This document shows positions 29,149-38,209 of a stretch of DNA of 64,000 bases, one piece after another. The notes under the pieces are model-generated. The model worked only from the letters and a program-made list of their open reading frames with translations. It did not search any database and was not told where the DNA came from. The translations under genes were made by a program, and so were the position numbers. Each line of letters opens with the position of its first letter. The stretch's first letter is position 1. The stretch is taken from the NCBI RefSeq assembly GCF_000711985.1, contig NZ_JONU01000008.1, positions 434,001-498,000 on the forward strand, given 5' to 3'. The DNA is from Rheinheimera texasensis DSM 17496. Its GTDB lineage: Bacteria > Pseudomonadota > Gammaproteobacteria > Enterobacterales > Alteromonadaceae.

Positions 29149-31253
29149 TGAGTCAGCTTGCCAGTCAACTGAAGTTATGGCCCGCCCAGCGGCTGCCGGT
29201 GTTATTACAATCCGAAGCAGCCGAATGTGGTATTGCCTGTCTTGGCATGGTGGCCGGTTTTTATGGCCATCATCTAAACATTCAGCAGCTTCGCGCTTTA
29301 TTTGGCAGCTCGATTGCCGGCTGCACCATGAAAGATTTGGTCGAATTTGCCAGCACGCTGGCGCTCAGCAGCCGCGCGTTGAAGCTCGAACCGCAAGCGC
29401 TTGGTAAATTACAGCTGCCGGCGATTTTGCACTGGGATATGAATCATTTTGTTGTGCTGAAATCAGTGCGGCGCGGCAAAGCAGTGATCCACGACCCGGC
29501 GCGCGGCGAGCGCACACTGAGCCTGGCCGAAGTCTCCGAACATTTTACCGGCGTAGCACTGGAGCTGTTACCGACGCAGGATTTCAGCCAAAGACCGGCC
29601 GATAAAGGCCTGCGGCTGCGTGATTTCTGGTCCGGTATCAGCGGGCTGAAACGCTCGGTGGCGCTGATTTTAACTTTATCGTTGTTATTGCAGCTGTTTA
29701 CGCTGGTCGCGCCTTATTACCTGCAGCTGGTGGTCGATGATGTGCTGCTCAGTGCAGACCGCAGTTTGTTGCTGGTGCTGGCACTTGGTTTTGGTCTGTT
29801 GTTGCTGTTTGAGATCAGTACCTCGGTGCTGCGCTCTTTTGTGCTGCTGCATTTTAACAGCGCGATGAATATTCAGATGGCGGCGAATCTGCTGCATCAC
29901 CTCATTCGCCTGCCATTGAGTTACTTCGAAAAACGCCAGATTGGCGATGTGTTGTCGCGTTTTGGTTCGCTGCAACAAGTGCGCGAACTCTTGACCAGTG
30001 GCGTGATGGAAGCGCTGATCGACGGCCTGATGGCAGTGGCCATTCTGGCTGTATTGCTATGGTACAGCCCGTTATTGTGTCTGATTGTGCTGATAGCGCT
30101 GCTCTGTTACGGCTTGGTGCAACTGCTGATGTACCACCAGTACCGCAAAGTGTCTGAGCAACAAATCGTGGCGCAGGCGCAGGTGCAAAGCCATCAGATT
30201 GAAACCGTGCGCGCGATGCAGACGTTAAAGTTGTTCAGCGCGGAAGCCAAACGCGAAGCCAGCTGGCTGCATTTGTATATCGCTGCTGCCAATCGCGGCA
30301 TTCAGCTCGGCGTATTTAACTTAAGTTTTCAGCATATCAATAAGTTATTGACCGGTATTGAGCATGTGCTGGTGATTTATTTTGGCGCTTTGCTGGTGCT
30401 GGACGGTGGTTTCAGTACCGGTATGTTGTTCGCATTTATCGCCTATAAAAGTCAGTTTATGGAGCGGATGTCGCGGCTCATCGATAAAGGCCTGGCGCTG
30501 AAAATGCTCAATCTGCATTTTGCCCGGCTGGCGGATATTGTTGCCACACCGCGCGAAGATAAGCAGGTTAGCGGAGCGCAGCGTGAGCTGGTGCTCAGCG
30601 GCCAAATCAGCGTGGATAATTTAAGTTTTGCCTATAGCAGCACGGGTGCGCCGGTGTTGCAGCAGGTGAGCCTTGACGTCGCCGCCGGTGAATCTGTCGC
30701 TGTGGTTGGCCCTTCCGGCTGTGGCAAAACCACATTGTTAAAGCTGATGCTGGGGCTTTTTACGCCGCAGCAAGGCGAAGTGCGGGTCGATGGAGTGCCA
30801 CTCAGTCAGGTCAATCAAGCCTGTTATCGCAATCAGATTGCCGCAGTGATGCAGGACGACCAGCTGTTATCTGGTTCCATCCGCGACAATATCTGCTTTT
30901 TTGCTGATGAGCCGGATGATAGCTGGGTGCAGGAGTGTGCCAAACTCGCGGCGGTGCATGAAGATATCGGCCGGATGCCGATGGGGTATCACAGCCTGAT
31001 TGGCGATATGGGCTCGGCATTATCTGGCGGCCAGAAACAGCGGATTTTGCTGGCGCGCGCTTTGTACCGGCGGCCGAAGATTCTGTTTTTAGATGAAGCC
31101 ACCAGCCATTTGGATATGGCCACTGAAGCCGTGGTCAGCTGCGCACTGCAACAGCTGCAAATTACCCGGATTATTATCGCGCACCGGCCTGAGACTATTG
31201 CCTCGGCAGACCGGGTGTTGACCTTGCCGGCATTGCAGCAGGGGCCCAACTGA
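29148..31253 (+). CDS. C39-peptidase-containing ABC transporter (bacteriocin/microcin-type exporter)
   Basis: 701 residues combining protease, membrane and ATPase domains, the CvaB/peptidase-containing ABC transporter plan that cleaves double-glycine leaders while exporting the peptide. Residues about 15-140 are peptidase C39 with intact catalytic Cys27 (AECGIACLGM), His100 (NHFVVLKSV) and Asp116 (IHDPARGE). Residues about 165-440 hold the six-helix membrane domain. The ATPase shows Walker A GPSGCGKTT (about 522), signature LSGGQKQR and Walker B ILFLDEATSHLD. The catalytic residues imply active processing, but no peptide with a Gly-Gly leader was found within several hundred bases on either side. 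Confidence 0.92.
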   Translation: MSQLASQLKLWPAQRLPVLLQSEAAECGIACLGMVAGFYGHHLNIQQLRALFGSSIAGCTMKDLVEFASTLALSSRALKLEPQALGKLQLPAILHWDMNHFVVLKSVRRGKAVIHDPARGERTLSLAEVSEHFTGVALELLPTQDFSQRPADKGLRLRDFWSGISGLKRSVALILTLSLLLQLFTLVAPYYLQLVVDDVLLSADRSLLLVLALGFGLLLLFEISTSVLRSFVLLHFNSAMNIQMAANLLHHLIRLPLSYFEKRQIGDVLSRFGSLQQVRELLTSGVMEALIDGLMAVAILAVLLWYSPLLCLIVLIALLCYGLVQLLMYHQYRKVSEQQIVAQAQVQSHQIETVRAMQTLKLFSAEAKREASWLHLYIAAANRGIQLGVFNLSFQHINKLLTGIEHVLVIYFGALLVLDGGFSTGMLFAFIAYKSQFMERMSRLIDKGLALKMLNLHFARLADIVATPREDKQVSGAQRELVLSGQISVDNLSFAYSSTGAPVLQQVSLDVAAGESVAVVGPSGCGKTTLLKLMLGLFTPQQGEVRVDGVPLSQVNQACYRNQIAAVMQDDQLLSGSIRDNICFFADEPDDSWVQECAKLAAVHEDIGRMPMGYHSLIGDMGSALSGGQKQRILLARALYRRPKILFLDEATSHLDMATEAVVSCALQQLQITRIIIAHRPETIASADRVLTLPALQQGPN

Positions 31254-31307
31254 TAACTTCGGTTTTAGAAGTTTGCCTAACTAATTACAGTCTCGACCCT
31301 AAGCATC

Positions 31308-31354
31308 ACCGAAAATTGCTCCTGCATTTTCGGTGTACCGTCCATCCTGGACAT
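31308..31354 (-). repeat. Dispersed repeat copy next to the ompW terminator
   Basis: Reading on the minus strand from the terminator T tract: ATGTCCAGGATGGACGGTAC, then CGAAAATGCAGG, and a 9-bp ACCGAAAAT/ATTTTCGGT hairpin. The same order of blocks (ATGTACAGGATGTACGGTA directly after a terminator T tract, then CGAAAATGCAGG) occurs after bamB at 4987-5093, there with a longer insert. Confidence 0.6.
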
Positions 31355-31380
31355 AAAAACAGCGGCATAGCCGCTGTTTT
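31355..31380 (-). terminator. Terminator after ompW (bidirectional)
   Basis: Stem AAAACAGCGGC / GCCGCTGTTTT (31356-31366, 31370-31380) with three-base loop; five T follow on the minus strand. On the plus strand it also terminates transcription leaving the exporter operon. Confidence 0.88.
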
Positions 31381-31464
31381 GTTCCCCCTTATTCTGCACC
31401 TTCCGTGCTGCTACACCGGCTGCCTGCCGGCGTCTACCCTGTTTGCCGCAGGATAAATTCTTGC

Positions 31465-32163
31465 TTACATGCTCCAGCGCACGCCAACCATGTAAACCCA
31501 TGGATCGATTTGCACATCAACGCTTTGGATCACGTTGTTATTGACGCGGACTTCACCAGTCGTGTCGATATCCATTTTGCTGACCGCAAAGTGAGCACCC
31601 CAGTTGTCGCTCAGTTTGTAGTTAAAACCAGCTTGCAGCGCCAGGCCCCAGCTTGCTTTTAATTTCAGGTCGACATCATCAGAAGCTGTGGTCACTTTCA
31701 GTGCCTGCAGAGTGGTTTTTAACGCACCTGAGGCAGACTCATCAAAGAATTTGGTGTAGTTCAGACCGACGCCAACAAAGGGGTCAAAGTTGCTGTTACC
31801 GACGTCAAAGTGATACTGCGCCACTAAAGTTGGTGGCAAATGTTTGGTGTTACCAATCGCCAGACCATCAATGGCTGAGCCTTTTACCGCGATATCGTGG
31901 CTGAAAGGGGTGGCGGCAATCAGTTCTGCGGTCCAGTTTTTATTGAATTTGTAGTCGATAGTTAGGCCCAGCTGGGTGTTGTTGTCGACAGAGACTGCTG
32001 TGGAGCCTGTTGGTAAACCGGCAACTTTTTCCACTACGTTCAGTGAGCTGCTGCTGTCGCTCGGTGCCACAGTAATAGCGCCAACGTTGACAGAGATATT
32101 GGCAGAAGCGGCGGTAGTAAAACCAGCCAGGGCCAGTGCAAATAGGTTCAGTTTAGTGTTCAT
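31465..32163 (-). CDS. OmpW family outer membrane protein
   Basis: 232 residues from the ATG at 32163, with AAGGA upstream. Signal peptide (MNTKLNLFALALAGFTTAASA) and an eight-stranded barrel of the OmpW class: LGLTIDYKFNKNWTAELIAA, HLPPTLVAQYHFDVGNSNFD, FVGVGLNYTKFFDE, WGLALQAGFNYKLSDNWGAH and the C-terminal YMVGVRWSM. OmpW forms a hydrophobic channel for small molecules and is often regulated by oxygen, carbon source and osmolarity in other species. It is monocistronic with a terminator downstream. Regulatory region 32164-32531 is shared with the divergent sugar transporter. Confidence 0.9.
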   Translation of the reverse strand: MNTKLNLFALALAGFTTAASANISVNVGAITVAPSDSSSSLNVVEKVAGLPTGSTAVSVDNNTQLGLTIDYKFNKNWTAELIAATPFSHDIAVKGSAIDGLAIGNTKHLPPTLVAQYHFDVGNSNFDPFVGVGLNYTKFFDESASGALKTTLQALKVTTASDDVDLKLKASWGLALQAGFNYKLSDNWGAHFAVSKMDIDTTGEVRVNNNVIQSVDVQIDPWVYMVGVRWSM

Positions 32164-32531
32164 GTTATTTTCCTTCAGAGACACAGGTCTTGTTTAACTG
32201 CGGGCATTGTGCGCTTCTGCGCAGGCAAAACTTTGGGCTGGATCAAGCTTTTGCCGCAACAAGCCGCTTTGCAGCACCAAACTTTGATATGAAACAAACT
32301 TTGCTGAAGTGGTAGCTTGTGGAGGATAAAGAGGTACATTTTCGACAAAATGTTGGAAACTTACATACGTATGGCAGGGTTGAGGTGTTTGCAAGCCGCT
32401 GATTGATGCGTATAGTACAAACAGCTAAATCTGGCTGCGGGCTTCGTCAGCACTGACTGACAGAGGGGAGAGACCGCCTTAGCCGTTTTAGTCACGCACA
32501 GGATAGACACTTCCATAACAAGAGAAATTGT
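32164..32531. promoter_or_regulatory. Divergent control region between ompW and the sugar transporter
   Basis: A 368-base gap without a gene. It contains the 10-bp palindrome CATACGTATG at 32364-32373, a promoter candidate for the rightward transporter at 32389-32416 and AT-rich stretches on the ompW side. No known regulator site could be assigned. Confidence 0.45.
32389..32416 (+). promoter_or_regulatory. Candidate promoter for the FucP-type transporter
   Basis: TTGCAA (32389-32394), 16-base spacer, TATAGT (32411-32416), leaving a leader of about 110 bases before the ATG at 32532. The palindrome at 32364-32373 sits just upstream of the -35. Confidence 0.55.
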
Positions 32532-33800
32532 ATGTCAGTAACCACACCATCCGGCGAGGCTTATACCACCAACGCCAGCGGGCAGAATCATGGTTTTGCC
32601 CTGACCAGCCTGACGTTTTTGTTTTTTATCTGGGGTTTTATCACTTGTCTGAACGACATTTTGATCCCGCACCTGAAAAATGTGTTTGACCTGAGTTATA
32701 CCCAGGCATCCTTAATTCAGTTCTGTTTCTTTGGCGCTTATTTCCTGGTGTCGCTGCCGGCAGGTTTGTTGGTGCGTCGCGCCGGTTATCAGCGTGGTAT
32801 TGTCATTGGCCTGCTGATCGCAGCCAGTGGTTGTGTGCTGTTTTATCCGGCCGCTTCAACCCAGACCTATGCGTTGTTTTTAGGCGCATTGTTTGTGCTG
32901 GCGTCGGGCATCACCATTTTACAGGTGGCAGCCAATCCTTATGTGACCGCGCTTGGTCGTGCTGAAACTGCATCGAGCCGCTTGTCGATGACTCAGGCCT
33001 TTAACTCGCTCGGCACTACTATCGCGCCCTGGTTTGGTGGTCTGATGATCATGGGCGCTGTAACGGCGGCCGCCGGCACTGCTCAACATAAATTACAGGA
33101 AGCGCAAGCAGTACAAATTCCTTATCTGATGCTGGCCGGAGCCTTATTGGTGCTGGCTGCTGTGTTTGCCAAATTAAAGCTGCCGACAGTGTCAGAGCAC
33201 CATGTCGATGAAAAAGTAAATGCTGATCCGGGTTCAGCCTGGCAATACAGCCACCTGGTACTGGGCGCGTTGGGGATTTTTGTCTACGTCGGCGGTGAAG
33301 TGTCGATTGGCAGTTATCTGGTGAATTTCCTTGGTGAGCCGCATATTGCCGGCATGCCGGAAGCACAGGCGGCAGCTTATTTAAGTTATTACTGGGGCGG
33401 CGCTATGGTCGGCCGGTTTATCGGTGCTGCGGTCATGCAAAAAATCTCTGCCGGGAAAGTGCTGGCCTTTAATGCCGTCGTTGCTGCTTTGCTGGTTGTG
33501 GTCGCTATTGTCGGCAGCGGTCCGCTGGCGATGTGGTCTTTGCTGGCGGTTGGTTTGTTTAACTCTATTATGTTCCCGACAATTTTCAGTCTGGCAGTGA
33601 CAGGCCTTGGTCGTTTCACCAGTAACGGTAGCGGTGTACTTTGTGCTGCTATTGTCGGTGGCGCATTAGTGCCGGTATTGCAGGCTGTATTGGCGGATAC
33701 CATCGGCTTGCAACTGAGCTTTATCGTGCCGGTGTTCTGTTACGTCTACATCTGTTATTACGGTCTGGTTGGCTCGAAGATTAAGCAGCCACAGATTTAA
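32532..33800 (+). CDS. Sugar:proton symporter, FucP/GluP (MFS) family
   Basis: 422-residue major-facilitator protein with about twelve hydrophobic helices. Family signatures of the FucP / glucose-galactose transporter group are visible: [20 protein letters not shown] in helix 1, [16 protein letters not shown] in helix 2, [17 protein letters not shown] in helix 4 and [18 protein letters not shown] in helix 5. Members carry L-fucose, glucose, galactose or N-acetylglucosamine with protons. No sugar kinase or regulator is next to it, so the substrate cannot be fixed. Good upstream AGAGAAA ribosome site. It ends in a terminator shared with the convergent acyltransferase gene. Confidence 0.88.
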   Translation: MSVTTPSGEAYTTNASGQNHGFALTSLTFLFFIWGFITCLNDILIPHLKNVFDLSYTQASLIQFCFFGAYFLVSLPAGLLVRRAGYQRGIVIGLLIAASGCVLFYPAASTQTYALFLGALFVLASGITILQVAANPYVTALGRAETASSRLSMTQAFNSLGTTIAPWFGGLMIMGAVTAAAGTAQHKLQEAQAVQIPYLMLAGALLVLAAVFAKLKLPTVSEHHVDEKVNADPGSAWQYSHLVLGALGIFVYVGGEVSIGSYLVNFLGEPHIAGMPEAQAAAYLSYYWGGAMVGRFIGAAVMQKISAGKVLAFNAVVAALLVVVAIVGSGPLAMWSLLAVGLFNSIMFPTIFSLAVTGLGRFTSNGSGVLCAAIVGGALVPVLQAVLADTIGLQLSFIVPVFCYVYICYYGLVGSKIKQPQI

Positions 33801-33812
33801 ATGCGGATGATC

Positions 33813-33844
33813 AAAAACGCCGGCAACTGCCGGCGTTTGTTTTT
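33813..33844. terminator. Terminator between the transporter and the acyltransferase
   Basis: Stem AAACGCCGGC / GCCGGCGTTT (33815-33824, 33829-33838) with AACT loop; T-rich on both strands (GTTTTTT on plus, TTTTGAT on minus), serving both convergent genes. Confidence 0.85.
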
Positions 33845-35555
33845 AGGCGTCGCCCAAATACCTCGCCCGTTTTGCCGCTTTAATCTTACTGATATCCACC
33901 AGCACCAACCCGTCGATGCAATCGGCAAATTCCGGGTCCACACCAAAAGATAAAAACTGCACACCACCGGGTTCGGCCAGTTCACTGTACTGTTTGTACA
34001 AAGTCGGTACCGCCAACCCCATATTAGCCAGCAGGTGTTTCAGCTCGACAAAATCTTCGGTGTAATTGGTACCACTAAAATGCTGCTGCAGCTGCTGCAT
34101 CGTGGTGATGTCGAGCGCATAAGGCCGGTTTGGCAGGGCGCTGTCATCTTCGCTGCTGAAATACAAAGTGTAAAAATACACCAGCAAATCGCGCGCAGCT
34201 TTTGGATAACTGTTCGATAAACTGACGCCGCCAAACAAATACCGGATATGCGGACGCTGTTTTAAATAAGCGCCGATGCCGTACCACAAATAATCCAGGC
34301 TGCGTTTACCCCAGTATTTCGGCTGGACAAAACTGCGGCCAAGCTCCAGTCCTTGCGCCAGCACCGGCTGCAATTGTTCACTGAACTGAAATAAGGATGC
34401 CGTGTACAGGCCTTGTTGGCCGTGCTCGGCCAGCACAGGTGCCGCTTCAGCAAAACGATAAGCACCAACAATTTCCAGCTCGTCGTTGTCCCATAAAATC
34501 AGCTGCTGGTAATAACTGTCGTATTTGTCGGTGTCACGGCGTTTGCCGCTGCCTTCGCCAACAGCCCGAAAGGCGATTTCACGTAACCGGCCTATTTCGC
34601 GCAGCAGCACGGAGCCCGGTTCCGGCTGATACAAATAAATTTGTTTGCCGTCGGCGGTTTCGCCGAGTCGCGGGCATTGGCTGATAGCTTTTTTCAGCAT
34701 TTGCCGGTCTTCCGGATGGGCGATTGCCGATTGGGTTTTTAGCAGCGGAGCTTTGTCTTTGGCGAGGCGATACAGATGTTTTTTAAACACTTTGACCATA
34801 GTTTTATGGTCAAACAACGGCTGGGCAAAGCTGTCGTACGGGATCATGTCACCGATGCGCAGGCCAATATGTTTATGCTTTTGCTTAAACATCTCCTGCA
34901 CCAGCAACATGGTCGATAGCGGCTTGTACAGCATCGAGGCGCCATAAAACAGCAGTGAATTGCGCGCATCGATATAAATCGGCAGGATCGGCGCTTTGGC
35001 GGCCCGGGCAAAGCGTAAAAAGCCACCGTGCCATTTGCCGTCACGCACGCCGTTCGGTTTTAGCCGCGACACTTCGCCGGCCGGAAACAAAATCACCGCG
35101 CCTTCAGCCGCCAGATGGGCACCGATATTATCCAACATCCGCCGCTCAGTATTGCCTTGCATGTTATTGACCGGCAGCAGCAGGTCGTGTAACGGGCCAA
35201 TACTGCTCAGTAACTGATTCGCCACCACTTTGACATCAGGCCGGATATCGCTGACTAGCTTAATCAGGGCCAGGCCATCCAGCGAGCCAATCGGGTGATT
35301 GGCGATAATGACAACCCGGCCGGCCGCCGGAATGCGCTCTAATTCGTTGTCGCGCACCTGATAGCGAAACGCAAAATAATCCAGCACCTGCTCGACAAAC
35401 TCCAGGCCAAACAGATGCGGATATTGCGCTGCAAAGCGCTGAAATTCATCTTCATGCAGCAGATGTTTCAGCGCGCCTTTGACCGGTTTGGCCAGCCAGC
35501 TGTTGTTATTCAGTTGCGGCAGGTGCCGCTCGACGACTTGTTCCACATTTAACAT
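33843..35555 (-). CDS. Two-domain acyltransferase (PlsC-type + GNAT/OlsB-type), OlsF-like
   Basis: 570 residues. N-terminal half: lysophospholipid acyltransferase domain with HX4D motif NHPIGSLDG (about residues 87-95), the second block FPAGEVSRLKPNGVRDGKW and the PILPIYIDARNS segment. C-terminal half (about 310-560): GNAT-like N-acyltransferase of the OlsB/hemolysin-type, with REIGRLREIAFRAVGEGSGK, DNDELEIVGAYRFAEA, ELGRSFVQPKYWGKRSLDYL and LFGGVSLSNSY. This domain order matches OlsF, a bifunctional enzyme known from Serratia and Flavobacterium that makes ornithine lipids from ornithine in two acylations. Ornithine-lipid synthesis is therefore the likely role, but the amino-acid head group is inferred. 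ATG at 35555. Confidence 0.82.
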   Translation of the reverse strand: MLNVEQVVERHLPQLNNNSWLAKPVKGALKHLLHEDEFQRFAAQYPHLFGLEFVEQVLDYFAFRYQVRDNELERIPAAGRVVIIANHPIGSLDGLALIKLVSDIRPDVKVVANQLLSSIGPLHDLLLPVNNMQGNTERRMLDNIGAHLAAEGAVILFPAGEVSRLKPNGVRDGKWHGGFLRFARAAKAPILPIYIDARNSLLFYGASMLYKPLSTMLLVQEMFKQKHKHIGLRIGDMIPYDSFAQPLFDHKTMVKVFKKHLYRLAKDKAPLLKTQSAIAHPEDRQMLKKAISQCPRLGETADGKQIYLYQPEPGSVLLREIGRLREIAFRAVGEGSGKRRDTDKYDSYYQQLILWDNDELEIVGAYRFAEAAPVLAEHGQQGLYTASLFQFSEQLQPVLAQGLELGRSFVQPKYWGKRSLDYLWYGIGAYLKQRPHIRYLFGGVSLSNSYPKAARDLLVYFYTLYFSSEDDSALPNRPYALDITTMQQLQQHFSGTNYTEDFVELKHLLANMGLAVPTLYKQYSELAEPGGVQFLSFGVDPEFADCIDGLVLVDISKIKAAKRARYLGDA

Positions 35556-35734
35556 GCTTGCCTCGGTGCCGGGTCATTCGGTATCACGCCAAGGCTAAGC
35601 AGGCTGTATGACAGTCCGGTCACAGAATTATGGCAATTTGCTGAAATTTCCGGCGGATGATTGGATTTCTGACTGGTCAGGCAGGGATAGGGCTGTTTAG
35701 AATGACGCCATATCTTCTGTCGATTGAGCCAGTT

Positions 35735-36658
35735 ATGAGCGTTGCGCTGATTATTCCGGACCGAAAACTAGATGGCGTGATTGCCGCATTACAGCAACAG
35801 TTGCCGGAGGTGGCGATTGAAGTCTGGCCGCAGCTGCAAAACCCGGCTGCTGTCGATTTTGCGGTGCTGTGGAAACAGCCGCCTGGCGTGGTCGCAGCTC
35901 TGCCCAACCTCAAAGCACTACAGTCCTTTGGTGCCGGCGTTGATAGTATTCTGTCAGACAGCACCTTGCCACCAGACTTGCCACTGGCGCGTATCGTCGA
36001 CCCGCACCTGACCGCGTCTATGCTGCAATACCTCGATACTGTGCTGAATTATTACCGGCTGCGGTTTGATGAATTCAGCGCCAATCAGCAGCAACAGCTG
36101 TGGAAACCGCGCTCACCGCGGAGAATTCAGCAGATTTGTGTGTTGGGCTTAGGTGAACTGGGCGCAGCAGCGGCGCAACATTTTGCCGCTTTGGGTTATC
36201 AGGTCAGCGGCTGGTCTGGCAGTCAACGCCAGATCAGCGGCGTACAGTGTTTCGCCGGCCCCAACCAGTTTTCCGCCGCAGTGGCGCAAGCTGATATGCT
36301 GATTTGTCTGTTGCCGTTAACGCCGGCGACCGAAAATCTGTTGAATAAAACGCGGCTCGCGCAGCTTAAACCGGGTTCTATTCTGGTCAACGTGGCGCGT
36401 GGTGCTATTGTGGATGACGAGGCTTTATTAGCGGCCTTGCACAGTGGTCAGATTGCCGCGGCTTGTCTGGACGTGTTCCGCACAGAACCTTTGCCGGCAG
36501 AGCATCCATTCTGGCACACACCGGGTATGCTGCTGACACCACATATTTCGGCGGTGACTAATGCCGATACCGCTGTGGCACAAATTGCCGAAAACTACCG
36601 CCGGGTGCAGGCAGGCCTGCCGATGGTTAATCAGGTCGACCGCACAAGAGGATACTGA
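35735..36658 (+). CDS. D-2-hydroxyacid dehydrogenase, glyoxylate/hydroxypyruvate reductase A-like
   Basis: 307 residues from the ATG at 35735; in-frame upstream codons are less likely because the protein then begins with the conserved MSVALIIPDRKLDG. NAD(P)-binding Rossmann motif VLGLGELGAAAAQHFAALGY, catalytic Arg in NVARGAIVDDEAL, Glu in FRTEPLPAEHPFW and His in LTPHISAVT, so the active site is complete. Best overall resemblance is to GhrA, reducing glyoxylate and hydroxypyruvate. The stop overlaps the start of the crotonase gene by one base (TGATG), and a GNAT gene follows, forming a three-gene operon. Confidence 0.85.
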   Translation: MSVALIIPDRKLDGVIAALQQQLPEVAIEVWPQLQNPAAVDFAVLWKQPPGVVAALPNLKALQSFGAGVDSILSDSTLPPDLPLARIVDPHLTASMLQYLDTVLNYYRLRFDEFSANQQQQLWKPRSPRRIQQICVLGLGELGAAAAQHFAALGYQVSGWSGSQRQISGVQCFAGPNQFSAAVAQADMLICLLPLTPATENLLNKTRLAQLKPGSILVNVARGAIVDDEALLAALHSGQIAAACLDVFRTEPLPAEHPFWHTPGMLLTPHISAVTNADTAVAQIAENYRRVQAGLPMVNQVDRTRGY

Positions 36659-37422
36659 TGGCTGCTTATACTTTAGAAATCATCGAGCATCTGGCTGTAC
36701 TGACGTTAGTCAGCAGCGAAAAACGTAATTTGTTAACGCCAGCGTCGGCACTGGAAATCGCCAAAGCGGTGGAAGGTTTGCTGGACAACCCGGCAGTCAA
36801 AGCCTTAGCGGTGACGGGCCGCGCCGGTGCTTTTTGTTCTGGTGCTGATTTGTCGGCGCTGCAGCAGGCAGCAAAGGGCGATGGTGAAGAACTGCAGCAG
36901 ATTTATTCGGCTTTTACCTCTGTGGCACACAGCCCGTTATTTACCATCGCATTGGTCAATGGCCCGGCCTTAGGCGCCGGCATGAACCTGGCGATGGCCT
37001 GTGATATTCGCCTGGCGAGTCCGGAAGCCTGGTTCGAGAGCCGGTTTTTTAATCTGGCCATTCATCCGGGTGGTGGCCACACCTGGTTATTACCGCAACT
37101 GGTCGGCTGGCAGCAGGCTGCGGCGATGATTTTCTCCGGTGAACGGTTGTCGGCTCAGCAGGCCCTGGCGCAGGGTTTTGTTAAAGAACTGGTTGATGAG
37201 GAAGTGCTGCTGACCCGTGCCAAACAGTTGTGCGCCCATCTGTCGACCATTCCAACCGCGCTGGTACGCCAGACTAAAACTTCCATGTTGCAATTACGCA
37301 GCTGTTACCGGCAGGACGATGCAGTCGCTTTTGAGTTTCGCCAGCAGTTTCAGTCGTTGCAGACCGATGCGGCGCAACAACACATTGCAGCCTTGCTGGC
37401 CCGTATCCAAAAAAATAACTGA
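36658..37422 (+). CDS. Enoyl-CoA hydratase/isomerase family protein
   Basis: 254 residues of the crotonase fold. Oxyanion-hole segments GAFCSGADLSALQQ and VNGPALGAGMNLAMACDIRLA are present, and EAWFESRFFNLAIHPGGGHT holds the region of catalytic glutamates, followed by GERLSAQQALAQGFVKELV and a C-terminal helix. The exact reaction (hydratase, isomerase or other acyl-CoA chemistry) cannot be set from sequence by eye. Coupled to the upstream dehydrogenase by a TGATG overlap and 17 bases before a GNAT gene. Confidence 0.85.
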   Translation: MAAYTLEIIEHLAVLTLVSSEKRNLLTPASALEIAKAVEGLLDNPAVKALAVTGRAGAFCSGADLSALQQAAKGDGEELQQIYSAFTSVAHSPLFTIALVNGPALGAGMNLAMACDIRLASPEAWFESRFFNLAIHPGGGHTWLLPQLVGWQQAAAMIFSGERLSAQQALAQGFVKELVDEEVLLTRAKQLCAHLSTIPTALVRQTKTSMLQLRSCYRQDDAVAFEFRQQFQSLQTDAAQQHIAALLARIQKNN

Positions 37423-37439
37423 CAGGATTTACCGACTCG

Positions 37440-38036
37440 ATGACACAAAGCACGCAATCGCTGCCACTGGTGACCACCTGGCATCTGGATTATCAGGGGC
37501 CTGAACTGACATTGCCGCTCTGGCCGGAAGGCGTATACCTGCAGGAGGCAGAAGTACCAAGCCCGGAGTTTAGTCAGTTTTTGTTTGTCGCCGTCGGTGC
37601 GCCCTGGCGCTGGTATGGCCGGCTTGGCTGGACCTATCAGCAGTGGGCTGAACATCTGAGTTCGGGTCAGGTACGCACTTTTGTGCTGTATCAGCGCGGT
37701 ACGCCGGCAGGTTTCTTTGAGTTGTGTCGCCATCCGGAACATAACAATAGTGTAGAGCTGAAATACTTTGGCCTGCTACCGGCATTTGTCGGGCAGGGAC
37801 TTGGCGGAGGCTTAGTGCAGGCTGCTATTGCGTTGGCGCAGCAGTGGAGTCAGGGACGCGTCTGGTTACATACCTGTAGTGACGATCATCCGGCCGCATT
37901 ATCGACTTATCAAAAGCAGGGTTTTGTGTTGATTCAAACAGAGACCGAAGTTTCCGCGGCACCAGTGGATTACGCCACGGCAATCCTTGATGCGGCTTTT
38001 GTGCACAGCCGCCTGGCCAGTTTTAAACAAAACTGA
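37440..38036 (+). CDS. GNAT family N-acetyltransferase
   Basis: 198 residues. The acetyl-CoA-binding loop is visible as LLPAFVGQGLGGGLVQAAIA, preceded by VELKYFG and followed by VWLHTCSDDHPAALSTYQKQGFVLIQTE, the usual GNAT beta4-alpha3 and beta6 features. The N terminus (LPLVTTWHLDYQ) and a RYGRLGWTYQQW-like segment resemble acetyltransferases acting on small molecules. Third gene of the dehydrogenase-crotonase operon, with a GACAGGA site upstream. Substrate unknown. Confidence 0.82.
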   Translation: MTQSTQSLPLVTTWHLDYQGPELTLPLWPEGVYLQEAEVPSPEFSQFLFVAVGAPWRWYGRLGWTYQQWAEHLSSGQVRTFVLYQRGTPAGFFELCRHPEHNNSVELKYFGLLPAFVGQGLGGGLVQAAIALAQQWSQGRVWLHTCSDDHPAALSTYQKQGFVLIQTETEVSAAPVDYATAILDAAFVHSRLASFKQN

Positions 38037-38043
38037 ATAAAGT

Positions 38044-38081
38044 GTCGGATCAATTGGTTAGTGCTGTTGTGATCCGACTTT
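38044..38081 (+). terminator. Inverted repeat / weak terminator after the GNAT gene
   Basis: Perfect 9-bp stem GTCGGATCA / TGATCCGAC (38044-38052, 38070-38078), 17-base loop and only TTT after it. The right arm overlaps the -35 of the downstream promoter candidate, so it may also be an operator. Confidence 0.55.
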
Positions 38082-38095
38082 AAACGCTCTACACT
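38067..38095 (+). promoter_or_regulatory. Candidate promoter for the 38-residue peptide gene
   Basis: TTGTGA (38067-38072), 17-base spacer, TACACT (38090-38095). It would give a leader of about 108 bases. Confidence 0.55.
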
Positions 38096-38100
38096 GGCGA

Positions 38101-38209
38101 AGATCCCGGTTCAGGAACAGTTGACTCCTCTGGTCAGCGTAGGCTGTTTGGCCGTAACTCCTACCGGGTGTGGTGTTTACCCAGACAACAAAAATAATGA
38201 GGGGCCCCC
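38101..38209 (+). ncRNA. Structured leader with mutually exclusive stems
   Basis: Between the promoter candidate and the small gene are pairings that cannot coexist: CCCGGT (38105-38110) with ACCGGG (38163-38168), versus GTAGG (38139-38143) with CCTAC (38160-38164). A TGAC/GTCA hairpin (38122-38125, 38133-38136) and the self-complementary GGGGCCCC (38201-38208) overlapping the ribosome site are also present. Looks like a regulatory leader; no known riboswitch class was matched. Confidence 0.4.
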
